The notes below the pieces were generated by a model. That model made no database searches and was not told the origin of the DNA. It saw nothing but the letters and a program-made list of their open reading frames with translations. A stretch of 64,000 nt of DNA, taken from Deferribacterales bacterium Deferri_01. GTDB lineage: Bacteria; Chrysiogenota; Deferribacteres; Deferribacterales; Geovibrionaceae. Each line of letters begins with the position of its first letter. Position 1 is the first letter of the stretch. Shown piece by piece: positions 44,826 to 55,228 of this stretch. The position numbers and the translations under genes were made by a program. The stretch covers positions 1 through 64,000 of the forward strand of contig LUZY01000013.1 of NCBI GenBank assembly GCA_001603805.1, written 5' to 3'.

Positions 44826-47800
44826 GTTCACTGCCGCATAGGCAGCTTAGAAATCCGAAGCAAAAGGTTATAGCGCCAATGATAAGTTCACTGCCGCATA
44901 GGCAGCTTAGAAAATTCCGAGGATAAGCTCGAAATGCTTTCAGTCGTTCACTGCCGCATAGGCAGCTTAGAAATGCTAAAAGTGTAATGTCATCTTTATA
45001 CTTTAGTTCACTGCCGCATAGGCAGCTTAGAAATGCCCCCAGTTCGTTGCGCCACGGTCTATATCGTTCACTGCCGCATAGGCAGCTTAGAAATGCGGAT
45101 GCAGTGAGCATCTCGCCTTCTCCGGGTTCACTGCCGCATAGGCAGCTTAGAAATGCAGCAAGCTGCTCACGCTCTGACTGATATGGTTCACTGCCGCATA
45201 GGCAGCTTAGAAAACGCCCCCGCAGATCCTCACGACCTGCAGCAAGTTCACTGCCGCATAGGCAGCTTAGAAATTATTCTAACAGGGGGGTAGAACTATT
45301 ATTTAGTTCACTGCCGCATAGGCAGCTTAGAAATGACAGGCAATATTTTACTTGCTTTTTTACCCAGTTCACTGCCGCATAGGCAGCTTAGAAAACAGGA
45401 TAAAAGTTATCAATTTCCCTTATACGGTTCACTGCCGCATAGGCAGCTTAGAAAACGCCGGGAAACGGACTGACACGAGTTCGCTTGTTCACTGCCGCAT
45501 AGGCAGCTTAGAAATTCGGTGTTCGGTATGCACAAGATGAAGAAGAGTTCACTGCCGCATAGGCAGCTTAGAAAGATACAAAATGGTTCCATGAGTATGT
45601 GCTTGAGTTCACTGCCGCATAGGCAGCTTAGAAATCAATAATATCGGCAACTTGATACCCAAGAGCGTTCACTGCCGCATAGGCAGCTTAGAAATGCGGC
45701 TCAACCGGGATCAGTCCCGATATTTCTGTTCACTGCCGCATAGGCAGCTTAGAAAGCAGGGTGTTTCCTGCGAGTATGCGGCCGTTTGTTCACTGCCGCA
45801 TAGGCAGCTTAGAAATGCTATGGCCACATAGTCAGCATGAAGTATTTCGTTCACTGCCGCATAGGCAGCTTAGAAAGCCCCATCGTTCTGCGTGCCTCGC
45901 AAGTACAAAGTTCACTGCCGCATAGGCAGCTTAGAAACGGATATGTACGCTGAAAACACAGACGGCTCATGTTCACTGCCGCATAGGCAGCTTAGAAAAT
46001 TTGCCCTTTGTCAATGCTGCGGACGATCCTCGTTCACTGCCGCATAGGCAGCTTAGAAATTAATGTTTTGCTTAACAGTAAGCATGTTAATGTTCACTGC
46101 CGCATAGGCAGCTTAGAAACTGTAGGCATTCGTGAACTTGGAGTAACCTCATGTTCACTGCCGCATAGGCAGCTTAGAAATCATTTACTATTCAAACACA
46201 AAAATAAATAAATGTTCACTGCCGCATAGGCAGCTTAGAAATTCGGCTCTCATGTTTTGCCTTCTGCTGACAACGTTCACTGCCGCATAGGCAGCTTAGA
46301 AATTTCCCCCCATTTTATTACACCAATAAATTTGGTTCACTGCCGCATAGGCAGCTTAGAAAATCAACCTCTGATGTACCCGAACCCTTCAGCCGTTCAC
46401 TGCCGCATAGGCAGCTTAGAAAGTTGCAACCGCTGTTCGGGCGTATTCCGTTGCCGTTCACTGCCGCATAGGCAGCTTAGAAATTGCACATAACCCTGAA
46501 CCGGAGTGTCAATCAGTTCACTGCCGCATAGGCAGCTTAGAAATCAATCATGAAATCGGCGAAAATAGAGCGGATGTTCACTGCCGCATAGGCAGCTTAG
46601 AAAGGATGCGCAGAATAAACATGAAATTTGTATGCAGTTCACTGCCGCATAGGCAGCTTAGAAAATTCACTCAGTTCTGCATTATGCCCGATGATTTGTT
46701 CACTGCCGCATAGGCAGCTTAGAAAGCCATCTTTTTTGCACGTTTCCATAACGCCCTGTTCACTGCCGCATAGGCAGCTTAGAAATAAAAGGTGTTGTCC
46801 TTCTTCTGTCTGTATGAGTTCACTGCCGCATAGGCAGCTTAGAAAAGTGGGCGACATACGTTCAATGCTTTCTGTTAGTTCACTGCCGCATAGGCAGCTT
46901 AGAAATTGTCATATACCCCGTAACGAGAGCATGATGAGTTCACTGCCGCATAGGCAGCTTAGAAAGCCCAGAGCGTTGGAGCCAAAATCATAGAATAGTT
47001 CACTGCCGCATAGGCAGCTTAGAAAAAATACAAGCGCCTCGGTTCTGAACACGGTTTGTTCACTGCCGCATAGGCAGCTTAGAAAATCTGTCAAGGGTCG
47101 TGACCGCTCTGCGGCGGCGTTCACTGCCGCATAGGCAGCTTAGAAAAGATGGGCTACCTGAACTTTGACATGGCCGCAGTTCACTGCCGCATAGGCAGCT
47201 TAGAAAGCTTCCAGCTTTTCTTCTTCCGTCAATTTCGGGTTCACTGCCGCATAGGCAGCTTAGAAAGGTTGTCGAAGCCTTATAATTTACTTTTTCTAGT
47301 TCACTGCCGCATAGGCAGCTTAGAAATTCTGAATCCTTTTAAATCGTTCCGAATGATTGTTCACTGCCGCATAGGCAGCTTAGAAATTTTTGCGGAGCGC
47401 ATGTTCACTATGTTTGCGTAGTTCACTGCCGCATAGGCAGCTTAGAAATTTGTCTGTTTCCCGTTGATGTGAGCCTTTGTGTTCACTGCCGCATAGGCAG
47501 CTTAGAAAGCTGCCTTCTGCAGAACTGTCAAACACTCTGTGTTCACTGCCGCATAGGTAGCTTAGAAACTTAAATTACGGTCGTTTAAAAACTCCTTCGA
47601 GTTCACTGCCGCATAGGTAGCTTAGAAATGTTAGAATTGGGGGGAAAACACTCGCCAGTCAGTTCACTGCCGCATAGGTAGCTTAGAAAGCCAGCACATA
47701 GCGGCGGGAGTGCGTGAGTGTGTTCACTGCCGCATAGGTAGCTTAGAAATATGATTGATTTATTATTCGAGCTAACCAGCCGTTCACTGCCGCATAGGTA

Positions 47801-48947
47801 GCTTAGAAAATCGCCGAGCTTGAGGGATTGAAAGTAGGGGAGTTCACTGCCGCATAGGTAGCTTAGAAAATAAATCACCTACACATATCTTTTAATCGCT
47901 TGTTCACTGCCGCATAGGTAGCTTAGAAAATCAGACACATCCGCAGTCAGACGAGTAACCCGTTCACTGCCGCATAGGTAGCTTAGAAACACAAAAACGC
48001 CTGCCAGAACCAAGCTTTTGCCGTTCACTGCCGCATAGGTAGCTTAGAAAGGCAATCAGAGCCTGATTAGCAACAGTCATCAGTTCACTGCCGCATAGGT
48101 AGCTTAGAAATGACAGGGTTATGAGGCTGTCTGTTCGCTGGCAGTTCACTGCCGCATAGGTAGCTTAGAAATTATCCTCAAAGTTTTTAAGTAGCTGTCT
48201 TATGTTCACTGCCGCATAGGTAGCTTAGAAATGAAAAGATTCGGCTTGCGCATTTTCGGATTATGTTCACTGCCGCATAGGTAGCTTAGAAATATTATAT
48301 TTTTTGGCTTTTTCGCAGGTTCACGTTCACTGCCGCATAGGCAGCTTAGAAATGAATAACATCCTTCAGCCGCCTGTTTTCTTTGTTCACTGCCGCATAG
48401 GCAGCTTAGAAAGCATTGAGATATGTTTCATCATCAGGTTTTGAGTTCACTGCCGCATAGGCAGCTTAGAAAACATTCTGCGGTCGTTCCCTGCTATTGC
48501 TACATGTTCACTGCCGCATAGGCAGCTTAGAAAGTCATTGTGCGGTCACACACAAATTATGGCGTGTTCACTGCCGCATAGGCAGCTTAGAAAGACAAGT
48601 TCCATCAGAAATCCTTTGAGCCTTTAGTTCACTGCCGCGTAGGCAGCTTAGAAAATATGCTCTCCTGAATGCTCATTGATATGAAAGTTCACTGCCGCGT
48701 AGGCAGCTTAGAAAGCTATTGCAACGTAATCAGTGTGAAGCTGTTCCGTTCACTGCCGCGTAGGCAGCTTAGAAATCATTTACTATTCAAACACAAAAAT
48801 AAATAAAGTTCACTGCCGCATAGGTAGCTTAGAAAGTTTAAAACTGAGGAAACCCGCAAGACCACCGGTTCACTGCCGCGTAGGCAGCTTAGAAAAGTAT
48901 TAGCATGATAAACAACGCTTTTTTCATGTTCACTGCCGCACAGGCAG
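44826..48947 (+). CRISPR. CRISPR array 1, type I-F, 69 repeats and 68 spacers
   Basis: 28-bp repeats (GTTCACTGCCGCATAGGCAG followed by CTTAGAAA) alternate with 32-33-nt spacers. The repeat hairpin CTGCC/GGCAG and 8-nt 3' handle orient the array left to right. Repeat variants in order: 45 standard; 13 with GGTAG in the right stem arm (47541 to about 48292); 5 standard; 3 with loop GCGTA; 1 GGTAG; 1 GCGTA; and a final copy cut after 20 bases (48928-48947), where the vapC stop codon begins. Degeneration at the right end confirms that the leader is on the left. Confidence 0.98.
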
Positions 48948-49349
48948 TTATTTCTGCACCCAGTTTTCGAGTTTCAGTTTTTTTATTCTCTCAAATTCCT
49001 TTGTGTTATTTGTTACCAAAGTTGCATTAACTGAAACTGCATGAGCGGCTATGAGCATATCCATTGAACCTATGATGTTTCCTTTTTTTTCAAGTTCTGC
49101 TCGTATTTCTCCATAAACAGCCGCTGCTGAATTGTCAAAATCCAAAATCTCAAGCGGTGCCACAAACAGTGCTAAGGCGTCCCTGTTTTTTTGAATACTC
49201 TGACTTTTGCTTACACCGTATTCAAGTTCAGCGAGGGTTATAACGGAAATGCCGATTGAACCCAGAGGAAATGACTGAAACTTATCAACAATTTCCATAG
49301 GCTTCTGCTTAATGATATAAATGCAGATGTTCGTATCCAGCATGTACAT
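48948..49349 (-). CDS. vapC: VapC-type PIN-domain toxin
   Basis: A 133-residue PIN-domain ribonuclease. Acidic residues: Asp5 (MYMLDTNICIYI), Glu in TLAELEYGVSKS, and Asp in IGSMDMLIAAHA. The DTNICIYI start is typical of VapC proteins of the FitB/MvpT class, whose known members cut initiator tRNA. Its stop codon directly abuts the truncated last repeat of array 1. It overlaps the antitoxin stop by one base (TAATG). Confidence 0.92.
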   Translation of the reverse strand: MYMLDTNICIYIIKQKPMEIVDKFQSFPLGSIGISVITLAELEYGVSKSQSIQKNRDALALFVAPLEILDFDNSAAAVYGEIRAELEKKGNIIGSMDMLIAAHAVSVNATLVTNNTKEFERIKKLKLENWVQK

Positions 49350-49576
49350 TAAAAGACCTCTCTTTCCTGAACTTCAGGCTGGTTTCTCTCACTCATAAAT
49401 GAGCTGTCAAACATATCAAGAGAGAGCCTGAAATTTTCCCAGACATCTCCTTCTGACACTAGAATGATCATGCTGCCTATTTTCTTTATACGAACTTTCT
49501 CAACATCAAAACTGTATTCCTTTGGAAGTCGCACAGCCTGACTGTTTCCACTTTTAAAAACCTTTGCATAGCTCAT
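49349..49576 (-). CDS. vapB: VapB-type AbrB-fold antitoxin
   Basis: A 75-residue antitoxin with the swapped-hairpin AbrB/SpoVT motif KVFKSGNSQAVRLPKEYSF at the N-terminus and an acidic tail (SERNQPEVQEREVF) for toxin binding. The start has AAGAGGTG upstream. The operon is divergent from cas1. Confidence 0.92.
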   Translation of the reverse strand: MSYAKVFKSGNSQAVRLPKEYSFDVEKVRIKKIGSMIILVSEGDVWENFRLSLDMFDSSFMSERNQPEVQEREVF

Positions 49577-49587
49577 GACGCACCTCT

Positions 49588-49611
49588 TGTATATACAATA
49601 TAAGATATACA
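49588..49611. promoter_or_regulatory. VapBC operator candidate
   Basis: TGTATAT-N10-ATATACA, a perfect inverted repeat 12 bp before vapB. AbrB-type antitoxin complexes usually bind such repeats to autoregulate. Confidence 0.6.
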
Positions 49612-49652
49612 GGATTATGCAACCGAATTATGGAATGTTTTTGATCTTTTTT

Positions 49653-49680
49653 GTTCACTGCCCCAAAGACAAATTATGAA
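49653..49680 (+). repeat. Degenerate CRISPR repeat upstream of cas1
   Basis: Aligned without gaps, 21 of 28 bases match the array-1 repeat, including the first ten (GTTCACTGCC). The right stem arm GGCAG has become GACAA, so Cas6f should not recognise it. It lies between vapB and cas1, 60 bp before the cas1 ribosome site. Confidence 0.8.
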
Positions 49681-49709
49681 TAACAAAAAGCAAATTTTAT
49701 CTTAAATAA

Positions 49710-49718
49710 TGCTATAAT
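49710..49718 (+). promoter_or_regulatory. Extended -10 element of the cas promoter
   Basis: TGC-TATAAT (TGN-TATAAT extended -10), 23 bp before the cas1 start. No good -35 hexamer is seen. Confidence 0.5.
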
Positions 49719-49740
49719 TGTTAAAAACTAAGGGTTGCCT

Positions 49741-50715
49741 GTGAATTCTTTTACACCTTCGGAAATGAAAACTATTCTCCACTCAAAACGTGCGAACATA
49801 TATTATTTGGAACATTGCCGTGTACTTGTTAATGGCGGGCGTGTTGAATATGTCACTGAAAAAGGGAAAGACTCACAATATTGGAATATTCCTATTGCTA
49901 ACACAACAGTGGTTCTTCTTGGTTCCGGTACATCCTTGACTCAGGCTGCAGTGAGAGAGCTTTCTAAAGCAGGAGTCATGGTGGGATTTTGTGGAGGCGG
50001 AGGAACACCTTTATTTAGTGCTATGGAAATAAACACGGATATTGTGTGGTTTTCTCCTCAATCAGAATACCGCCCGACTGAATATTTGCAGGCATGGGCT
50101 AAGTTTTGGTTTGACGATGCACTCCGTCTTGAAGCTGCAAAAATGTTCCAAAACACACGAATATCAAGGTTAAGAAAGAACTGGCTGAGTAGCAGATATT
50201 TTGATGAGAACGAATTTTACATTAATGAAAACAGTATCAAGAAAGCTCTTGCTGTTATAGAAAAAGAGATAGAAACGGCAAACAGTACAGAGGAACTTCT
50301 TGTTTCTGAGGCGAAGTTGACCAAACATCTCTACAAGCTTGCGGCAGAAGCATCGGGATACGGTGACTTTACAAGAGCAAAAAGAGGTAATGGAACAGAC
50401 AGCGCCAACAGATTTTTAGATCACGGCAACTACATTGCATATGGTCTTGGCGCCACTGCTGCATGGGTGCTTGGTATTCCCCACGGTTTTGCAGTTCTCC
50501 ACGGCAAAACAAGGCGTGGGGGGCTTGTTTTTGACATCGCAGATCTTATCAAAGATTCAGTAATTCTCCCTCAGGCTTTTATTTCATCAATGAGAGGGGA
50601 CGATGAAAGGTTGTTCCGTCAGGCGTGTGTTGATGTTCTGCTTCAAAACGAAGCCCTTGATTTTATGATAGATACTGTTAAGGCTGTGGCTGCTGAAATG
50701 AAGGGGCGCTGCTGA
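49741..50715 (+). CDS. cas1: Cas1, type I-F spacer integrase
   Basis: A 324-residue integrase; with the Cas2 domain of the next protein it inserts new spacers. GTG 49741 is preferred over TTG 49735 because AAGGG then sits six bases upstream. The Cas1-f pattern is clear: VLLGSGTSLTQAAVRELSKAG, LLVSEAKLTKHLYKLAAEA (metal-site Glu), FLDHGNYIAYGLGATAAWVLG (His) and GGLVFDIADLIKD (Asp). It overlaps cas2-3 by one base (TGATG). Confidence 0.95.
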   Translation: MNSFTPSEMKTILHSKRANIYYLEHCRVLVNGGRVEYVTEKGKDSQYWNIPIANTTVVLLGSGTSLTQAAVRELSKAGVMVGFCGGGGTPLFSAMEINTDIVWFSPQSEYRPTEYLQAWAKFWFDDALRLEAAKMFQNTRISRLRKNWLSSRYFDENEFYINENSIKKALAVIEKEIETANSTEELLVSEAKLTKHLYKLAAEASGYGDFTRAKRGNGTDSANRFLDHGNYIAYGLGATAAWVLGIPHGFAVLHGKTRRGGLVFDIADLIKDSVILPQAFISSMRGDDERLFRQACVDVLLQNEALDFMIDTVKAVAAEMKGRC

Positions 50716-53700
50716 TGAATGTAATCTTTGTTTCGCAGTGTCACAAAAATGCATTAAAGGAAACCCGCAGGATACTTGATCAGTTTGCAGAAAGGATAGG
50801 TGAGCGTACATGGCAGACATCTATTACATCCGCCGGACTTTCGACAGTGAGAACTTTATTAAGAAAAACAGCCCGCAAAAATAGTGCTGTGGCGTGCCAC
50901 TGGGTGCGTGGGAAAAACAGAACAGAACTTGTTTGGATAGTGGGCGATGCACTACAGTTTAATGAAAGCGGAGCTGTTCCCACAAACCGCACAGAAAGAA
51001 AGATTCTCCGTTCCGGCTCTGAAAATGATTGGCTTAGCGGAGAGGTAATCAAGTTGCTTACGTCTCTTGCCGCTTTGTTTCATGATCTAGGCAAAAGCTG
51101 CTTGGCTTTTCAGGATTGTTTGAAGTCGCCAAAACCGACAAGAAGTATCGTACGTCATGAGTGGCTATCTGTTCTTATGCTGTGCAGTTTTATAGGCGTT
51201 GATAGCGATGAAGAGTGGCTTTCCCGTTTAGTTAAAGGTGAAACTGCTTTTCCTGAAGAGCTTGAAATTAAACAAAATATTCTCCCTTTTTCTGATTTGC
51301 CTCCGCTTGCTTCCGCTGTTTGCTGGCTTGTTGTATCCCATCACAGAGTTCCGCTCGATTATAATGCCTATAATGATATGGGCAATCTGCCTGAAGCAAT
51401 AAATGCTGAGTGGTGCAGATCCGGCTTTAAAAATCGAGAGGAGATTGAAAACTACTACAAGTTCCCTTACGGAACTCCGTCTGGTAGCGAAAAATGGAAA
51501 AAGGCAGTTGCAAAGGCAGCCAAGAAGACATTGGAGTACAAAGGTATTCTTACTGCGAACTTATTTGATCCGTATATAATTAATGTCTCCCGCATGGTCA
51601 TAACACTTGGGGATCACATATATTCTTCTCTTAAAGGCAGTATAGACAGGATTCCGGGCGATACGGATTTCCCTCTTTATGCCAATACCGACAGAAAGAC
51701 AGGCAAGGTTTGTCAAAAGCTTGATGAACACCTTCTCGGTGTACACAAATTCTGCGGAAGGATAATGCACGGTTTGCCGCTTCTCCGCACAACACTGCCT
51801 TCCTTGGGCAGACATTCACTGATGGCGGGGAGAAGCAGAACAGCTAAATTCAAATGGCAGGATAAGGCTTTTGATACTGCATCTTCCGTGAGGGCTGTGA
51901 CAGAGCAGGGCGGTTTCTTTGGAATAAACATGGCTTCCACCGGCTGCGGCAAAACAATTGCCAATGCAAAAATAATGTATGCCCTTGCCAATCCTGCTTA
52001 TGGCGCCCGGATAAGTGTGGCGCTTGGTCTTCGTACACTCACGCTTCAGACCAGAGATGAATACGGCAGTATGCTTCAACTGGATGATTCCGCACTCGCA
52101 GTTCTCGTTGGAGGAAAGGCGGTTAAGGAACTTTATCGTCTTAATATGGAGGATGCTTTCAGTTCAAGTGAATCAGCAGACGGACTTTTACCTGAAAATT
52201 CTTACGTATTTTACGAGGGCAGCCGTGATGATTCCCCTGTGGGAGATTGGCTGAAAAACACACACGGCGGAGAGAAGCTGGTTAATGCTCCGGTGCTTAC
52301 ATGCACGATTGACCACCTTATCTCGGCATCTGAAGGTACTGCCGGAGGAAGACAGATTGCTCCTATGCTTCGGCTCATGACAAGTGATTTGGTTTTGGAT
52401 GAACCTGATGATTACAGTATTGATGATATGTACGCATGCTCCCGTCTTATTTATTTTGCAGGGTTGCTCGGAAGCAGGGTGCTTTTATCATCCGCCACTG
52501 TGGCTCCATCCATAGCGGAAGGGTTTTTCAAGGCTTACTCCGCAGGCAGAGAAATTTACAACAGGAACCGTGGTGAAGCCCGCAGCAGAGGTGTTGTTTG
52601 CGGATGGTTTGATGAGTTTGGTTCACAGGTTCATCTTGATGTTACAGCAGGTTCATATGCAGGTCTTCATACTGACTTCGCATCTAAAAGGGCTGGAAGA
52701 CTAAAAAAAGCCGAAGTCAGGCGGCGTGCATCCATACTGCCGCTTCCAGAGGGAAGTTTCAGTTATAGGAACCTTGCAGGAACAATTAAGGATGCTGCAA
52801 AAAAACTGCATGGACTTAACAGCTTCAAAGATGACAAAAGCGAAACGGAAATAAGCATCGGTTTAGTTCGTGTTGCCAATATCAATAATCTTGTAGGGCT
52901 TGTGAAGGCATTCAGCAGTTTAGATGTTGGTGATGATTATGCTGTTCATATCTGCTGTTACCACTCACGCTTTCCACTTGTGCTGCGTTCGGAGATAGAA
53001 AAAAATCTGGATTCTTTGCTGAAAAGAGGAAAAGGGAAAAATATTACCGAAAATCCGGTTCTCCGTAATGCGGTAAACAATCAAAGAGATAAAAAACACC
53101 ATATTTTCATAGTTTTTGCTTCACCTGTTGCAGAAGTAGGCAGAGACCATGACTACGACTGGGCGATAATAGAACCTTCATCCATGAAATCAATCATTCA
53201 GATAGCCGGAAGAGTCCGCAGGCACAGGGACGGTGAATGGAATGAAACCAATATTTATATATTGGATAAAAATATTAATACGATGAAAGGTCGTTTAAAT
53301 GCTTACTGTAAGCCGGGTTTTGAAACATCAAAACACTTTATGGCTAAACAGACGATGCATGAGCTTTTATTTAATGAGCAGATTGAAATTATAAACGCTA
53401 TTCCGAGAATTATCGAAAGCGGACGGGATAATTATGCGGACAATCTCTCAGATTTTGAGCATAAATGCCTGAGAGATGTTCTGGCTGAAGATAAAAGCAA
53501 TAAAGTTTTCACCATCGCAGAGTTCTGGCAGACAAAAGCTTTTCTCTCTGCCTATATGCAGTGGAGAAAGCCTTTCAGGAAGCAAACGGGAGTGAATGAG
53601 GAGTATATCCTTTCTTATGATGGTATAGATTCATTGATTCTTCAATTGCATGATGACGGAAGTTCAGAAAACAGGGATAGAGATTTCATAAGAGAAGATG

Positions 53701-53885
53701 TTGATGAAGAGCGTTATTTTATAAAGCTGAACTATGAAGAGATAATCGAGAAACTGGCAGAGAGAATGGGGATTTCAGAAGAGGAGTGCTCCATGAAATT
53801 CGGCAGTTTTTCGCTGATTAAAAATGACAATGACCTTTCCAGATTTACATTCAATAATTATCTGGGGGTGTACAAGGATGTGTGA
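50715..53885 (+). CDS. cas3: Cas2-3 fusion nuclease-helicase, type I-F
   Basis: A 1056-residue fusion. Cas2 domain ~1-90 (MNVIFVSQCHKNALKETRRI); HD nuclease with FHDLGKS (His123, Asp124) and VSHHRVPLDY; SF2 helicase with Walker A MASTGCGKT (Lys413), motif II VLDEPDDY, motif III LLSSATV and motif VI QIAGRVRRHRDG. The C-terminal ~200 residues are the Cas3 tail domain. In type I-F, it degrades DNA marked by the Csy complex and works with Cas1 in acquisition. All motifs are intact. Followed by csy1 after 26 bp. Confidence 0.96.
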   Translation: MNVIFVSQCHKNALKETRRILDQFAERIGERTWQTSITSAGLSTVRTLLRKTARKNSAVACHWVRGKNRTELVWIVGDALQFNESGAVPTNRTERKILRSGSENDWLSGEVIKLLTSLAALFHDLGKSCLAFQDCLKSPKPTRSIVRHEWLSVLMLCSFIGVDSDEEWLSRLVKGETAFPEELEIKQNILPFSDLPPLASAVCWLVVSHHRVPLDYNAYNDMGNLPEAINAEWCRSGFKNREEIENYYKFPYGTPSGSEKWKKAVAKAAKKTLEYKGILTANLFDPYIINVSRMVITLGDHIYSSLKGSIDRIPGDTDFPLYANTDRKTGKVCQKLDEHLLGVHKFCGRIMHGLPLLRTTLPSLGRHSLMAGRSRTAKFKWQDKAFDTASSVRAVTEQGGFFGINMASTGCGKTIANAKIMYALANPAYGARISVALGLRTLTLQTRDEYGSMLQLDDSALAVLVGGKAVKELYRLNMEDAFSSSESADGLLPENSYVFYEGSRDDSPVGDWLKNTHGGEKLVNAPVLTCTIDHLISASEGTAGGRQIAPMLRLMTSDLVLDEPDDYSIDDMYACSRLIYFAGLLGSRVLLSSATVAPSIAEGFFKAYSAGREIYNRNRGEARSRGVVCGWFDEFGSQVHLDVTAGSYAGLHTDFASKRAGRLKKAEVRRRASILPLPEGSFSYRNLAGTIKDAAKKLHGLNSFKDDKSETEISIGLVRVANINNLVGLVKAFSSLDVGDDYAVHICCYHSRFPLVLRSEIEKNLDSLLKRGKGKNITENPVLRNAVNNQRDKKHHIFIVFASPVAEVGRDHDYDWAIIEPSSMKSIIQIAGRVRRHRDGEWNETNIYILDKNINTMKGRLNAYCKPGFETSKHFMAKQTMHELLFNEQIEIINAIPRIIESGRDNYADNLSDFEHKCLRDVLAEDKSNKVFTIAEFWQTKAFLSAYMQWRKPFRKQTGVNEEYILSYDGIDSLILQLHDDGSSENRDRDFIREDVDEERYFIKLNYEEIIEKLAERMGISEEECSMKFGSFSLIKNDNDLSRFTFNNYLGVYKDV

Positions 53886-53911
53886 GAATTAGTTATTAGG
53901 AGGTGTAGAAC

Positions 53912-55228
53912 ATGTCAGAATCTGAAGATCATAAGATTATACCCCTGCGTGAACTGATTGAACAGTTCATTCAGGAACGCCTCAAACCGAAGATTGAGGA
54001 ACAACAGAAAAAACTGGAAAAAGCTGTTACTCAGGAAGAAAAAGATGTGATTGAGGACAAAATTAGATCTCTGATTATTGAGTATAGCAGGGAAACGTGG
54101 TTGAAAGATGCGGCAAAACGTTCGCAGCAAATCAAGCTCGCAACTCACATTCCAAAATTTACTCACCCTATGGCGAAAGCTTCGCCAGTTTACTTTAAAT
54201 CTGATAAAACTGAACCAAATAACATAATAAACTCATCCTGCATAAAAGAAAGTTACAAGGATGTGACGGGTAATGCCGCAGCCCTTGATGTATTTGCTTT
54301 TCTTAACCAGATGCATGATGGAGAAAAAATCCTTGATATGGTATCCCGCAAGTCTCAGGCACTTGCAAGTGCCATGTCTGATGATGTTGACGAGGCTTAT
54401 GATTGGATTGATATTTTTTCCACTATCAGTGAACTCAAATCTCCTGCTTCACATACGCTTATGAAACAGGTCTATTTTCCGCTTGATAACGGGGAATATC
54501 ATCTTATAAGTCCTGTTTTTCCTACATCTCTGGTTCATGAAGTGCATGAGACGATCAGAGCTGATCGTTTTTCTGATGAAGTTTCAGCAGCCAGAAAAGC
54601 AAAAAGGGATAACAAACATTCAGATGTTGGACTCAGAGATTTTCCTGAACTGGCATTCACTTATTATGGTGGAACAAAACCGCAAAATGTAAGCCAGCTC
54701 AACAGTAACAGAGGTGGTGCGGGAGTGTTGCTTGCATCTCTTCCGCCGAACTGGCGGAGCAAGTCTGTTCGTCCTGCATTAAATGTTTCCACTTTTTCTT
54801 ACCGCTTTGCAGACAGGTATTTTGTTAAAGAGCTTTTTGAAGAGCTTATCAAGCTTTTGAAAACAGATCATGACGATTTCCATATTCGTGGCGGAGTGAA
54901 AAATCTTGTTGAGGCAATGGCATATGAATTAGCGGTTATGGCTGATGAAATGCTGGAACTTCCGGCCGGATGGAGCAAAGCCCCTAAATGCCGTCTTAAT
55001 CAGTATGAAAAACTGTGGCTCGACCCTTTTTCTGATGAAGAAGGAAGCAGAGATGCGTACATCAGCGGAGAATGGTGCAGCGAGGTTGCCGGACATTTTT
55101 CTCGCTGGCTGAAGAACAAGATTAAACAGGCAGACAAGGATATAGTTGTCTTCGGTGAAGATGAGTGGAGAAAAATAGCCGCTTATATTCTGGACGATGT
55201 AAGAAGGGGGAATCTTGATGAGCAGTAA
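53912..55228 (+). CDS. csy1: Csy1 (Cas8f), large subunit of the type I-F Csy complex
   Basis: A 438-residue subunit that with Csy2 caps the 5' handle of crRNA and recognises the PAM. N-terminal charged coiled coil at 20-65 and conserved segments AKRSQQIKLATHIPKFTHP, YYGGTKPQNVSQLNSNRGG and LLASLPPNW match Csy1 proteins. AGGAGGTG ribosome site precedes the start. Overlaps csy2 by 11 bp. Confidence 0.94.
   Translation: MSESEDHKIIPLRELIEQFIQERLKPKIEEQQKKLEKAVTQEEKDVIEDKIRSLIIEYSRETWLKDAAKRSQQIKLATHIPKFTHPMAKASPVYFKSDKTEPNNIINSSCIKESYKDVTGNAAALDVFAFLNQMHDGEKILDMVSRKSQALASAMSDDVDEAYDWIDIFSTISELKSPASHTLMKQVYFPLDNGEYHLISPVFPTSLVHEVHETIRADRFSDEVSAARKAKRDNKHSDVGLRDFPELAFTYYGGTKPQNVSQLNSNRGGAGVLLASLPPNWRSKSVRPALNVSTFSYRFADRYFVKELFEELIKLLKTDHDDFHIRGGVKNLVEAMAYELAVMADEMLELPAGWSKAPKCRLNQYEKLWLDPFSDEEGSRDAYISGEWCSEVAGHFSRWLKNKIKQADKDIVVFGEDEWRKIAAYILDDVRRGNLDEQ

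Noticed and set aside
44821-48149. Open frames with repeated 'FLSCLCGSE', 'VHCRIGSLE' or 'SLPHRQLRN' units in array 1
   Set aside because: They are translations of the CRISPR repeats on either strand; 60-bp periodicity is a multiple of three, which keeps frames open.
52381-52460. Cas3 motif II reading DEPDD instead of the common DExH, as a possible inactive helicase
   Set aside because: DEPD is, as I recall, normal for type I-F Cas2-3; all other helicase and HD motifs are intact.
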